A DNA stretch of 64,000 nucleotides, from the NCBI GenBank assembly GCA_964584935.1, contig CAZPBN010000014.1:25412-89411 (forward strand). Direction: 5' to 3'. The position numbers and the translations under genes are program-made. Shown here one piece after another: positions 1 to 8,745 of this stretch. The notes beneath the pieces are model-generated. The model did not search any database. It was not told the DNA's origin and worked only from the letters and a program-made list of their open reading frames with translations. Positions within the stretch are counted from its first letter, which is position 1. The number at the start of each line of letters is the position of its first letter. The DNA is from CAZPBN01 sp964584935 (GTDB lineage Bacteria > Acidobacteriota > Aminicenantia > Aminicenantales > Aminicenantaceae).

Positions 1-994
1 CATGCGAAACTTCTTCTGTGTCTTCGCTGCATGCCGAACCTGTGGATACATAAATATCTTTGGTAGCAAGAGAGAGAAGGATTGCTTCGGCTTCTAAATC
101 TGAAAAAGAGAAGTTGAGAGTTCCTTTCACTCTGTTTTTTTCATGACCGTTGAATTTCACGCGGGGAATGTTATTTTCTATTCCTGATTTTAATTGATCG
201 GAAAGCTTTTCTATTCGTTTCCTATCCTTGTTTCCATTTTCTGACATCACTTTAACTGCTTCTCCAAAGCCGATGATTCCGCATGTGTTTTCGGTTCCGG
301 CTCTCAATAGCCTTTCCTGATGACCTCCGTAAATAAGAGGCTGAATAGGGATCCCTTTTTTTATATAAAGGGCTCCAATACCTTTCGGACCATAGATTTT
401 ATGAGCGGAAATAGATAAAAGGTCAATATCCAGTTTTTTTACATTCAGATCGATTTTACCAAAGCTTTGAACCGCATCAGTATGGAAAAGAACTCCTTTA
501 GATTTGGCAATTTTCGATATTTTTTCTATTGGTTGAATGGTTCCCAATTCATTATTCACATGCATAACAGAAATCAAAGCCGTTTGAGGAGTGATGGATT
601 GTTCAAGGAAATCCAGATTGATTTCACCATATCCGTTCACTGGTACATAAGTGACTTTTATCCCCTTTTTTTCCAGATAGTTGGCAGTTTCTATGACAGC
701 CGGGTGTTCGATAACCGAAGTAATGAATTCATTTTTTTGAGGAAAGGCATTTATGATTCCACGAATAGCAAAGTTATCAGATTCTGTTCCTGAGCCGGTG
801 AAAACAATTTCAGAGCGGCTCGCGTTCAAAGCATCAGCGATTGTTTCGCGGGCGTTCTGGATGTATTGTTTTACCTCTCTTCCTAGGGGATACATTGAAG
901 AAGGATTCCCGAACTTTTCTTTAATAAACCAGGACATTTTTTCAAACACAGCTGGATCTATGGGTGTTGTGGCATTATTGTCTAAGTAAACCAT
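1..994 (-). CDS. nifS: Cysteine desulfurase (NifS/IscS family), C-terminus off the window
   Basis: PLP enzyme that takes sulfur from cysteine for Fe-S cluster and thio-cofactor synthesis in the cytoplasm. The protein starts MVYLDNNATTPIDPAV, the classic family start. It has SVIEHPAV, SAHKIYGPKG with the PLP lysine at about K199, and the catalytic loop STGSACSED with the cysteine at about C322. About 331 residues are visible and roughly 50 lie beyond the left edge. The ATG at 994 follows AAAGGAATGC, an acceptable ribosome site. It lies 42 bp downstream of serA on the same strand, so it probably shares that transcript. The short loop after the Cys resembles the NifS/IscS group rather than SufS, but the paralogue cannot be fixed from one copy. 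Confidence 0.93.
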   Translation of the reverse strand, partial: MVYLDNNATTPIDPAVFEKMSWFIKEKFGNPSSMYPLGREVKQYIQNARETIADALNASRSEIVFTGSGTESDNFAIRGIINAFPQKNEFITSVIEHPAVIETANYLEKKGIKVTYVPVNGYGEINLDFLEQSITPQTALISVMHVNNELGTIQPIEKISKIAKSKGVLFHTDAVQSFGKIDLNVKKLDIDLLSISAHKIYGPKGIGALYIKKGIPIQPLIYGGHQERLLRAGTENTCGIIGFGEAVKVMSENGNKDRKRIEKLSDQLKSGIENNIPRVKFNGHEKNRVKGTLNFSFSDLEAEAILLSLATKDIYVSTGSACSEDTEEVSH

Positions 995-1036
995 TGCATT
1001 CCTTTTAAATATTATTCTTTTTTAAAAATCGAAACT

Positions 1037-1948
1037 TTACAGGAATTTTTCCTTTAATTTCTTGACCACATCCATGCCAGCCCGTTTCTGTCCTTCTTCA
1101 GCAGCAGCCCCTATATGAGGAGTGGCGATGACATTGTCATGATCAATAAGGGAAAAATTATCTGGAGGTTCTGTTTCAAAAACATCAACAGCTGCTGCCC
1201 TGACTTTCCCGGATTCAAGAGCATTCAAAAGGGCTTTTTCATCAACTGTCCCTCCCCGAGCCGCATTCACTATCATGACCCCATCTTTCATTTTGTTAAA
1301 TTCTTCAGTACTCAGAATATGCTTAGTTTTTTCAGTCAAGGGGATGTGTAAAGAAATCATATCTGATTCTGAAAGGAGCTCTTCAAAGGAAACCTGTTTC
1401 ACATCGAGGACTGTATCAATATCAACAATATCAAAAACAATCACTCTCATTCCAAAAGCGAGAGCTCGTTTTGCCACTTCAAGTCCGATTCTTCCGGAAC
1501 CAATGATACCAAGAGTTTTTTTATAAAGTTCAGTCCCTTTTAATTTCTTTTTTTCCCATTTGTGCTCTTTCATGGAAATGTTTGCTTTTCCATGGTTCCG
1601 GACCAAAGCCAGCATCAATCCAAAACTGTGTTCAGCCACTGAGATGGAAGTGGCTTCCGGAGTGTTTGCAACTTGAATTCCTTTTTCTTTTGCTGCTGAA
1701 AGGTCAATATTATCCAGTCCAATCCCGGCTCTCACAATTAATTCCAAATTGGAAGCCGCATTGATCACATTTTGAGTCACTTTTGTGGCGCTTCGGACCA
1801 CAACCGCATTATAATCAGGGATGGTCTTTACTAATTCTGATTCATCCATACCGGTTTTTACCGTGACTTCAAAATCTTGGATGGATTGAAGCTCTTCAAG
1901 AGCCTCCGGGCTTAAAGCATCGGCGATAAGGATTTTTTTCATTTCCAA
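1037..1948 (-). CDS. serA: D-3-phosphoglycerate dehydrogenase, short form without ACT domain
   Basis: NAD-dependent oxidation of 3-phosphoglycerate, the first step of serine synthesis. The 303-residue protein has the D-2-hydroxyacid dehydrogenase layout: a Rossmann motif LGIIGSGRIGLEVAKRA near residue 145, the catalytic Arg in NAARGGTVDE (about 230), the Glu in VDVFETEPP (about 260) and the His in ATPHIGAAA (about 278). It ends right after the substrate/NAD domains, so the regulatory ACT/ASB tail of E. coli SerA is absent and serine feedback through that domain is not expected. The start overlaps the end of the upstream aminotransferase gene by 10 bp, which implies translational coupling. The pairing with an aminotransferase supports a serine role over other hydroxyacid dehydrogenases. 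Confidence 0.9.
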   Translation of the reverse strand: MEMKKILIADALSPEALEELQSIQDFEVTVKTGMDESELVKTIPDYNAVVVRSATKVTQNVINAASNLELIVRAGIGLDNIDLSAAKEKGIQVANTPEATSISVAEHSFGLMLALVRNHGKANISMKEHKWEKKKLKGTELYKKTLGIIGSGRIGLEVAKRALAFGMRVIVFDIVDIDTVLDVKQVSFEELLSESDMISLHIPLTEKTKHILSTEEFNKMKDGVMIVNAARGGTVDEKALLNALESGKVRAAAVDVFETEPPDNFSLIDHDNVIATPHIGAAAEEGQKRAGMDVVKKLKEKFL

Positions 1949-3084
1949 TTCTCCTTTAAAATGGCTTCTGAAGCCTTTATTGAACTGCCCATTTCAAATT
2001 GATAACCTAAGTCATTCAGTGCCATTTCAAGGGCTGAAAGGGCAGTTATTATTTCAAATCCGCATATATATCCGACATGAGCAATGCGGAATATCTTTCC
2101 TTTATAAGGGTCCTGACCGCCTGCAATATAGACATTGTATTTGTTATGGATGATCTCCATGAGTTTGATTCCGTCAAGACCTTCAGGGACTTTGACAGCA
2201 GTGAGAATATTTCCTGGTGATTTAGAGAGGAGTTCAAGACCGAGAGCTTGGATTCCTGCTCTGGTGGCATCACCAAGGATTTGATGGTGCTCAAATAAGT
2301 TTTTTAAACCAATGTCTTTTATGAAATCAAGAGCTTTTTTTTGCTGGATCATCAGAGAAATGGCAGGAGTGAACGGAGTTGTTTTTTTTAGGTGACTGTC
2401 CCTGTATTTTTTAGCATCAAAGTAAAATTTGGGAAGAGTTGAACGTTCGACCAATTCCCATGCTTTTTGGTTGAAGGAGATATAAGAGAGGCCGGGTGGG
2501 GTCATAAACAGTTTTTGAGAGCCTCCGATTAAAACATCAATATTCCATTCGTCCATTGGACATGGAATGGCTCCGAGAGCGGATATTCCGTCGACAACAA
2601 AAATGGCATCTCTATTTGTTAAGATTTCTCCATAGCCCTGAATATCAGATACGGTTCCTGTCGAAGTTTCACATAAAGTTGTGAAAACAGCTTTCGTATC
2701 AGGATTTTTCTCTATTTCTTTAGACAATTGTTCTTTTGGGAAAGAATCTCCCCACTCAAGTGTGATTTCATTGACCTGGGCTTGATAGGCTCGGCATAAA
2801 TGTCCCCACCGGGCACCAAATTTTCCTCCGTTAATGGTGATTACCTTATCACCAGGGCAAAGAAGGTTGACCACCGCAGCTTCCATTCCACCGCTGCCTG
2901 ATGATGCTATAGGATAAACCTCTTGTTTTGTTTGAAAGATATATCTTAAAGTTTCACTGATGTTCTGATATATGTCTGAAAATTCAGGGGTTCGGTGGTG
3001 AATGATTGGCTGGGCAGCAGCCAAAAGGACATCTTGGGGGATCGGAGTGGGACCTGGAGAAAGCAAATATTTTTTCTTTATCAT
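1939..3084 (-). CDS. Class V aminotransferase (serine-glyoxylate/alanine-glyoxylate type), likely phosphoserine aminotransferase role
   Basis: PLP-dependent class V aminotransferase of 381 residues. Visible motifs are the family start KKYLLSPGPTPIP, the substrate segment HHRTPEFSDI, SGSGGMEAAVVNLL and the PLP lysine in IGGSQKLFMTPPGL (about K190). Homologues of this type act as alanine-, serine- or aspartate-glyoxylate/pyruvate aminotransferases. Members placed beside serA are commonly proposed to make phosphoserine in place of SerC. That role is inferred here from the 10-bp overlap with serA and the absence of serC in the window. It is the first gene of the minus-strand group aminotransferase-serA-nifS; the 86-bp upstream gap to the M20 gene shows no clear promoter. 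Confidence 0.85.
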   Translation of the reverse strand: MIKKKYLLSPGPTPIPQDVLLAAAQPIIHHRTPEFSDIYQNISETLRYIFQTKQEVYPIASSGSGGMEAAVVNLLCPGDKVITINGGKFGARWGHLCRAYQAQVNEITLEWGDSFPKEQLSKEIEKNPDTKAVFTTLCETSTGTVSDIQGYGEILTNRDAIFVVDGISALGAIPCPMDEWNIDVLIGGSQKLFMTPPGLSYISFNQKAWELVERSTLPKFYFDAKKYRDSHLKKTTPFTPAISLMIQQKKALDFIKDIGLKNLFEHHQILGDATRAGIQALGLELLSKSPGNILTAVKVPEGLDGIKLMEIIHNKYNVYIAGGQDPYKGKIFRIAHVGYICGFEIITALSALEMALNDLGYQFEMGSSIKASEAILKENWK

Positions 3085-3170
3085 TAAGAAACCTTAAACT
3101 TATAAACTTATATTCCGTTGTAGTCAGTTATTTAATAACTTAAATTAGCAGAAATAGTTAAGACAGTCAA

Positions 3171-4301
3171 TCAAAGCTGGGCTAGGATATTGACAAGCAA
3201 AGCCGTTCTTTCCATAAAAGAAGATGTAATGAGATGTTCGTGTTCTGCATGGATGCCTTCTCCGTCAGGTCCGAGTCCATCAAGAGTAGGAATTCCGATA
3301 GAGGAAGCAATGGAGGCATCTGATCCTCCGCCAGTTTTGCCGCTTTTGAGATCGATTCCCATGGAAGAAGCTATGTTTTTCACTTTTTTGAATAATTCTG
3401 TTGAGGCTTTGGTTTGTTCCATAGGGACTGTGAAGCTTTCAATGGAATAATTGATCTTTGCATCCTTAAAGACAGGTTTTAATTGATTCAGGAAATGGAT
3501 TATTTTTTCTTTTTGGGACATCTTCCAGAATCTTATATCAAGAATGGTCCAGGCATTTTCAGCAACAATATTTGCTTTTTCTCCTCCTCCAATGAGGCCA
3601 ATGTTCAACGATATCTCATCTGATTTGAGCTCTTGAATGGATTTGATCTGGAAAAGAAGCTCCTCTATGGCATTGATTCCTTTTTCAGGAGAACCCGCAT
3701 GAGCGGATTTTCCTTTTGTATCCAGCCGGATCACCAGCCTGCCTTTTCTTTGTAGCTTTAAAGCGCCTCCAGGTATCGCCGGTTCGAGGCAAAGCACATA
3801 GGTTGATTTTCTTGCCTGTTTTTTAATGAATTCATAGGATACATCGCTTCCGATTTCTTCTGCTGAATTAATCAATAGTGAGATTTTGCTTTTTGGCTGC
3901 ATGTTTAATTCTTTTAACGTATTGAGAGCAAAATAAGCCATCACCAGACCGCATTTCATATCCAGAACCCCCGGCCCGTATATGCTGTCTTTTTTTATGT
4001 GAAAAGGCATCTGTTCGATTTTCCCGACAGGCCACACGGTATCTATATGGGTAAGGATTAAGATGTGATTTTTATATTTTTTGTTTTCAGGAAGAGGATA
4101 TTCGATGATATGTATGTCTCCAATATTTCTCTGGGGAAATTTTTTTATAACGGTTCCCGTCTTTTCGAATTTATTCATTAAAAAAGATGAACACGCATCC
4201 ACTGCTTTTTTATCTGAAGAAGGGGATTCCCTCACCACAATTTTTTTTAAAAGATCGATCATTTCATTTTGTTTTGATTGTATGTGTTGGATGATATTCA
4301 A
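3171..4301 (-). CDS. M20 family metallopeptidase (glutamate carboxypeptidase/CPG2-like)
   Basis: Cytoplasmic di-zinc amidohydrolase that removes C-terminal residues or hydrolyses N-acyl amino acids or dipeptides; the substrate cannot be read. Metal and catalytic motifs are in family order: LTHIDTVWPVG, GPGVLDMKCG (bridging Asp), NSAEEIGSD (catalytic Glu pair) and GEGIHAEHEH near the C-terminus, with KGKSAHAGSPEKG from the dimerisation domain in the middle. I place the start at a TTG at 4301 because AAGGAGG sits 6 nt before it. The in-frame ATG at 4340 lies upstream of that ribosome site and would add 13 basic residues. The product is about 376 residues, normal for CPG2-like proteins, without a signal peptide. 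Confidence 0.88.
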   Translation of the reverse strand: MNIIQHIQSKQNEMIDLLKKIVVRESPSSDKKAVDACSSFLMNKFEKTGTVIKKFPQRNIGDIHIIEYPLPENKKYKNHILILTHIDTVWPVGKIEQMPFHIKKDSIYGPGVLDMKCGLVMAYFALNTLKELNMQPKSKISLLINSAEEIGSDVSYEFIKKQARKSTYVLCLEPAIPGGALKLQRKGRLVIRLDTKGKSAHAGSPEKGINAIEELLFQIKSIQELKSDEISLNIGLIGGGEKANIVAENAWTILDIRFWKMSQKEKIIHFLNQLKPVFKDAKINYSIESFTVPMEQTKASTELFKKVKNIASSMGIDLKSGKTGGGSDASIASSIGIPTLDGLGPDGEGIHAEHEHLITSSFMERTALLVNILAQL

Positions 4302-4404
4302 CCTTTGCCTCCTTTTTTTCAAATTTATCATAACAGCCATTAAAAATACAGGGACACTTTACCCATTTACCCTATTTTTGAATTGGGTTAATCGCGTTTA
4401 TAAA

Positions 4405-4440
4405 AGAGCTAGAAGAGCAAGACGGGCGAGAAAGGCGAGA
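4405..4440. repeat. Imperfect 9-bp tandem repeat, 4 units
   Basis: Four imperfect 9-bp units, AGAGCTAGA, AGAGCAAGA, CGGGCGAGA and AAGGCGAGA, lie head to tail. The purine-rich strand is plus. It directly precedes a second 9-bp array of opposite composition. Confidence 0.8.
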
Positions 4441-4444
4441 CGGA

Positions 4445-4507
4445 TTAATCTAGTCTATTTGGTCAATTTGGTCTGTTTGGTCAATCTAGTCTATCTGGTC
4501 TGTTTGG
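4445..4507. repeat. Imperfect 9-bp tandem repeat, 7 units
   Basis: Seven 9-bp units fill exactly 63 bp: TTAATCTAG, TCTATTTGG, TCAATTTGG, TCTGTTTGG, TCAATCTAG, TCTATCTGG and TCTGTTTGG. Units differ at positions 3, 4, 6 and 8. They are spaced 4 bp from the purine-rich array on the left. Confidence 0.85.
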
Positions 4508-4700
4508 TAATTGATGTGATTAAAATGACTGAAGGATACGCTCAATCCACAACATTTGACAATAACTCATATTCAATTTTATTTAATTCTGACGTCTTTC
4601 GTCTTACGAGATTATTGCAACAGAACTCATCAATGATTGATGTTTCTGATATTGATAAAATAAATTTAATGATTTGAGGAAATTCTATTAATTTTAATAT

Positions 4701-4727
4701 TTGACATAAAATATTTTATCTTATATT
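4701..4727 (+). promoter_or_regulatory. Possible sigma70 promoter of the RDase/QueG-like gene
   Basis: TTGACA at 4701-4706 and TATATT at 4722-4727 are separated by 15 bp, slightly short. The start codon at 4737 lies only 9 nt beyond the -10 box and has no Shine-Dalgarno sequence, so the transcript would be leaderless or nearly so. Confidence 0.4.
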
Positions 4728-4736
4728 TTCTTAAGA

Positions 4737-6104
4737 ATGAATTTTTGGGTTATAGGTGGAGAATTCTTTTTTTTTATCCTCATCGTTTTCTTCTTTCTTT
4801 TTTTAATCTCCTGTATACATGAAAAAGAAAAAAGGGCATTTGTGAGAAGCTTTATATTTCTTTTGCTTTTGCTTGCAACCAATATTGTTTTATTATCGGT
4901 GGGGAATCCTTTGAAAATCTGGATATTCGGAGCCGTCTTTATTCTGGGAATATTTTTTCTGTTCGTGATAATTGTTTCTCCTGTCCCCCGAGATAGCATT
5001 AAGATTGCAGGAAAACAAAATAAGGTGGACGAAAGAGATACCATATTTTCTAGATTTGATCTTGTTAAAGGTTCCAAAAAATTTGAGGATTATTATAAGA
5101 GAAATCCGTATTATAGAAAAATCGATGATGAAATAAGAACCTATTCTGATATTCTTTCAGACCACCATAAGAAAAGAGAGCCAATATTATTTTCCATTGC
5201 TGATGCTGAGTTTGCATTTTTAGGGACTCAGTTAAACAATGTCGATGGAAAGGTCAGCCAGACAAAGAAAGTTCTTTCTCCTTCAGAGAACACCCGTATT
5301 GTAAAGAATCTTTTAAAATATCTCGGTTCCGATGATTGTGGGATATGTGAATTAAATCAGGCTTATGTCTATTCCCATGTGGGAAGAGGACCGGAACCTT
5401 ATGGTTCAGAGATCCACTTGAAACATAAATACGCCATTGTTTTTATCAAAGAAATGGATTATGAAATGATCAAGTATGCTCCCCAGTCTCCTGTCATTGT
5501 TGAAACATCAAAAAGATATGTGGATGTTGGAACTATGTCCATACGGGTTGCCTTTGTGCTAAGACTTTTGGGATATTCGGCGAGAGCTCATATTGCCGAA
5601 AGCAATTACCAAGGGATTTTAAGTCCCTTTGCATGGGAAGCCGGATTGGGTGAAATCGGAAGATCAGGAATACTGATAAACTGGAAGTATGGTTCTCGAA
5701 TTCGATTAGGTCTGGTGACCACAGATATTCCTCTGGAAACGGATAAAAAAAGATCCAAGGGAATGTTGAACTTTTGTGAAAAATGCAAGAAATGTGCTTT
5801 AAACTGTCCCTCCCGTGCTATTCCAGAAGGAGAAAAAAGAGAAGAACGAGGAGCTTTAAAATGGAGCATCAACAGAGAAGAATGCTATAAATTCTGGAGG
5901 AAAATAGGAACAGACTGTTCTCTCTGTATTCATGTTTGTCCCTACAGCAAACCCAATAATTTATTTCATAATATCATTAGGTTTCTCACCGCCTATTCAA
6001 GCTTTTTCCAGACGATCTCTGTTTGGGGAGATTCCTTTTTTTATGGGAAATACGCGAAGAGAATAAAATATAAAAGTGGAGAATTGATGCTTAAAAAGCA
6101 TTAA
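4737..6104 (+). CDS. Membrane-anchored 4Fe-4S protein with reductive dehalogenase/QueG-like core
   Basis: A 455-residue protein with hydrophobic segments at about residues 2-25 and 38-83, then a soluble domain. The core has WEAGLGEIGRSGILI, which resembles the GELGR motif of corrinoid reductive dehalogenases more than the GWIGK motif of epoxyqueuosine reductase. It is followed by two ferredoxin motifs, CEKCKKCALNCP and a CX10CX2CX3CP motif ending CSLCIHVCP, the spacing seen in RdhA. There is no Tat RR signal and no rdhB neighbour, so respiratory dehalogenation is not shown. Soluble domain orientation, cobalamin use and substrate are open; it could be another cobamide-dependent reductase. It stands alone, with 231 bp to the next gene. 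Confidence 0.72.
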   Translation: MNFWVIGGEFFFFILIVFFFLFLISCIHEKEKRAFVRSFIFLLLLLATNIVLLSVGNPLKIWIFGAVFILGIFFLFVIIVSPVPRDSIKIAGKQNKVDERDTIFSRFDLVKGSKKFEDYYKRNPYYRKIDDEIRTYSDILSDHHKKREPILFSIADAEFAFLGTQLNNVDGKVSQTKKVLSPSENTRIVKNLLKYLGSDDCGICELNQAYVYSHVGRGPEPYGSEIHLKHKYAIVFIKEMDYEMIKYAPQSPVIVETSKRYVDVGTMSIRVAFVLRLLGYSARAHIAESNYQGILSPFAWEAGLGEIGRSGILINWKYGSRIRLGLVTTDIPLETDKKRSKGMLNFCEKCKKCALNCPSRAIPEGEKREERGALKWSINREECYKFWRKIGTDCSLCIHVCPYSKPNNLFHNIIRFLTAYSSFFQTISVWGDSFFYGKYAKRIKYKSGELMLKKH

Positions 6105-6335
6105 TCAAAAAAGAGTTTTTGAAAAATCTTGGTCTCGGTATCGGAAGCCTGGGAATATATTGAAATAAAAATAAAAAGAAAATTCGTATAATAAAGAGAT
6201 TTGAAATTTTAGAAGATCGCATTTATGGCTTGGATTTCAAATCATTTGAAAATTTTATTTGATAAATATAAATATTGTTTTAATTGTTGATTTGTTCGGG
6301 ATTATTCCTTAAATTATGAGCAGAGATTTAGAGTA

Positions 6336-8702
6336 ATGTTGAAAAAAGCACTTTTCGGATTTTTATTTTTTCTTTTTATATTAACCAGTTCTCTAATTTT
6401 AAGTGCATCCGAGAGTTTTTATCAGTGGGAAAATGTTTATATCGGAGCGTTGCATCATAAGGCGTGGGCAGGTCTTGTGATCGCTCCAGAGAAAGATAGC
6501 TTATATGCCTTCAGGGTTAGACTAAAAAAAGGAACCGAAGCCGCAGACTGGATGGATATCCTTTACTTGGTATCAGAAGTTGGCCCTCATGCTCCTGATG
6601 GAAAATATGCGCGGATCAGTCTGGATCTAAGCCTTCCCTTTGATAAAGAAGATAGGACACCTGTTCTTATAAAGCCTCCTTCAAAATCAGATACAATGAT
6701 TTTTGAATGGTCCCGCCAGGATGAAAAAACTGTCATTGGGCATATTCAATTACCGGATGACATTGAATGCCAGATCATTCATTATTTTCCTTGGAATTTC
6801 AGTGGTAAATATAGATTACTCAATAATGGAAATGTTAGAGGTGAAAGTAAGAAATCAAGGAAAAATATGTATTTGATGTGGATGAATCAAAAAGGGAAAA
6901 AAATAAAAGAAGCCAATAACGAGGAATTGATTATTGAGTTTTCAAAAGATATGGAAAGGGATATTTATTTTGCAGCCAGTGTTGGAAATAATTTAAAGAC
7001 ACTGGATGACCACATTTATCGCTATGAAAACAGAAGAACCATTGCCTCTATATTACTTGAGGAACAAAGAAGATATAGAAAAAAAAGAGTAAAGATTGAA
7101 GGTCTTTACAGTGAAGCAGCCAAAGCCATTACCAATAATATATTCTGGATGAGTCTCTATCAACCAGGCAAGCATAGGTTTTACACACCTGCGGGAAGAC
7201 GATGGATATTTCCCAAACCGGATGGGGGAACAGACTACTGGACAATTTTTGAATGGGATTCCTTTTTTAATGCTCTGGAAGTATCTATAGAAAGTTATAA
7301 GCATGCTAAGGATATTATAAATTCTGTTCTGGAGACTCAATATCCCAATGGAAACATTCCAAACTGGAGAGGTCATTTTGGAGGAACAAGAGACCGGTCC
7401 CAGCCTCCAGTGGGTGCTTTCATTGTATTGAAATTGTTTCTTAAGCTGGGAGATAAAAATCTTCTTAGTAAATCTTATCCTGTTCTATGCAAGTGGCATG
7501 CTTTTTGGAAAGAAAAGAAACCGAATGGACAAATTCGCCGGGATGGAAACGGAGATGGGCTGTTGGAATGGGGATCTGATACGGAATTAGCACCGGAAAA
7601 TGTCCCTCCATGGGAAAAAGATGCGAGTGGACTCCAGCGAGCCAAATGGGAATCCGGTCAGGATGATTTGCCCAACTGGGATTTGGCTTCTTTTAATAAA
7701 GAAACAGGGACAATGAATATGAACTGTCTCGATTTGAACTGCCTTTATGCTCTGGATGCCTGGAGTCTGGCACAAATAGCAGGAATTCTCAATAAAGAGG
7801 ATGAGAGCCGGAAATATATCTATGAATACGAGGAAATGAAAAGTCTCATCAACTATCATTTATGGGACGAAACCAGGGGATTTTATTTTGATAGATACTG
7901 GGATGGAAGATTTTCAACCAAAAAAGCAGCATCCAATTTTTATCCTTTGGTTGCCCGTATACCGGATAAGAAAAGAGCTTTTAGGGTTCTCAAACATCTC
8001 TTGAATAATAGAGAATTCTGGGGAGAGTATGTCATTCCCACCATTTCCAGGGATGATGGGGCTTTTAAAGATCAGCAATATTGGAGAGGAGCGATATGGC
8101 CCCCAACGAACTATTTGGTTTATCAAGGTCTTAAGAATTATAATTTTGATGCCGTTGCTTCAGAATTTGCAAGGAAAAGTTCTGATTTATTTCTCCAGAC
8201 ATGGGAATATTTTCAACTTTGTCCGGAAAATTTTGATTCTCGTACAGGAAAACCCGGAGGTAAAAGATATCAAAGTTGGGGACCTTTGTTTGCTTTGATT
8301 GCACTGGAGGAATATTTAGATTTCACTCCATGGGAAGGCTTCAGATTTGGGATGATCAAGCCCGAAGATAAAGGAAAGTTATCAAGAATTCCGATCCAGG
8401 GAAGATATTACGAAGTCGAAGTATCGCGTTCCAAAATTGAATTAAGAGAAGAAGGAAGAGAAATCGTTAAAGTGAATGGAGGAGCGGTTTTTCGTCATTT
8501 CCTTTATTCTGTCAATGAAATATCATTTGAAATCAATTCATTTGAAAAAAGAAAAATTAAAATCAATTTTTTAACAAAAGGAAAATATCAACTTTGGATT
8601 GATAATGAGCCTATAAAAATATTCAAAGGGAATTCCATCAAAATAAAAATACCTGCCGGGGAACATTCAGTCATGATTTTACTGCTAGAGAAATACAAAT
8701 AG
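6336..8702 (+). CDS. Secreted glycoside hydrolase, GH63/MGH-like (alpha/alpha)6 toroid
   Basis: A 788-residue protein with a signal peptide (MLKKALFGFLFFLFILTSS, cleavage near residue 25). The catalytic part, about 250-680, contains YWTIFEWDSFFNAL, NIPNWRGHFGGTRDRSQPP, RRDGNGDGLLEWGSD, YWRGAIWPPTNYLVYQGL and YQSWGPLFALIALEEY. These are typical of the GH63 / mannosylglycerate-hydrolase / trehalase-like clan with acid residues in the DGDG.LEWGSD and RGAIWP regions. An N-terminal beta-rich region and a C-terminal beta domain (about 690-788) flank it. It likely trims alpha-linked oligosaccharides in the periplasm; exact linkage is unknown. No sugar transporter or other carbohydrate gene lies nearby. 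Confidence 0.82.
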   Translation: MLKKALFGFLFFLFILTSSLILSASESFYQWENVYIGALHHKAWAGLVIAPEKDSLYAFRVRLKKGTEAADWMDILYLVSEVGPHAPDGKYARISLDLSLPFDKEDRTPVLIKPPSKSDTMIFEWSRQDEKTVIGHIQLPDDIECQIIHYFPWNFSGKYRLLNNGNVRGESKKSRKNMYLMWMNQKGKKIKEANNEELIIEFSKDMERDIYFAASVGNNLKTLDDHIYRYENRRTIASILLEEQRRYRKKRVKIEGLYSEAAKAITNNIFWMSLYQPGKHRFYTPAGRRWIFPKPDGGTDYWTIFEWDSFFNALEVSIESYKHAKDIINSVLETQYPNGNIPNWRGHFGGTRDRSQPPVGAFIVLKLFLKLGDKNLLSKSYPVLCKWHAFWKEKKPNGQIRRDGNGDGLLEWGSDTELAPENVPPWEKDASGLQRAKWESGQDDLPNWDLASFNKETGTMNMNCLDLNCLYALDAWSLAQIAGILNKEDESRKYIYEYEEMKSLINYHLWDETRGFYFDRYWDGRFSTKKAASNFYPLVARIPDKKRAFRVLKHLLNNREFWGEYVIPTISRDDGAFKDQQYWRGAIWPPTNYLVYQGLKNYNFDAVASEFARKSSDLFLQTWEYFQLCPENFDSRTGKPGGKRYQSWGPLFALIALEEYLDFTPWEGFRFGMIKPEDKGKLSRIPIQGRYYEVEVSRSKIELREEGREIVKVNGGAVFRHFLYSVNEISFEINSFEKRKIKINFLTKGKYQLWIDNEPIKIFKGNSIKIKIPAGEHSVMILLLEKYK

Positions 8703-8745
8703 CCCTGATTTATAAGTCAATAAATAAAAACAGAAAATATGGGGT

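Larger units (their letters stand above)
4302..4736. other. Intergenic region between divergent genes
   Basis: This stretch separates the M20 gene (minus) from the Fe-S protein gene (plus). It holds two adjacent 9-bp minisatellites (4405-4440 and 4445-4507). A plus-strand reading frame crosses them and would encode a low-complexity Arg/Ala then Leu/Val repeat peptide; this is a by-product of the period being a multiple of three, not a gene. AT-rich promoter-like sequence follows at 4701-4727. Confidence 0.7.

Noticed and set aside
4081..4677. A long plus-strand frame with Arg/Ala and Leu/Val repeats
   Set aside because: It overlaps the M20 gene antisense and its repeats come from the 9-bp minisatellites; no ribosome site or known domain.
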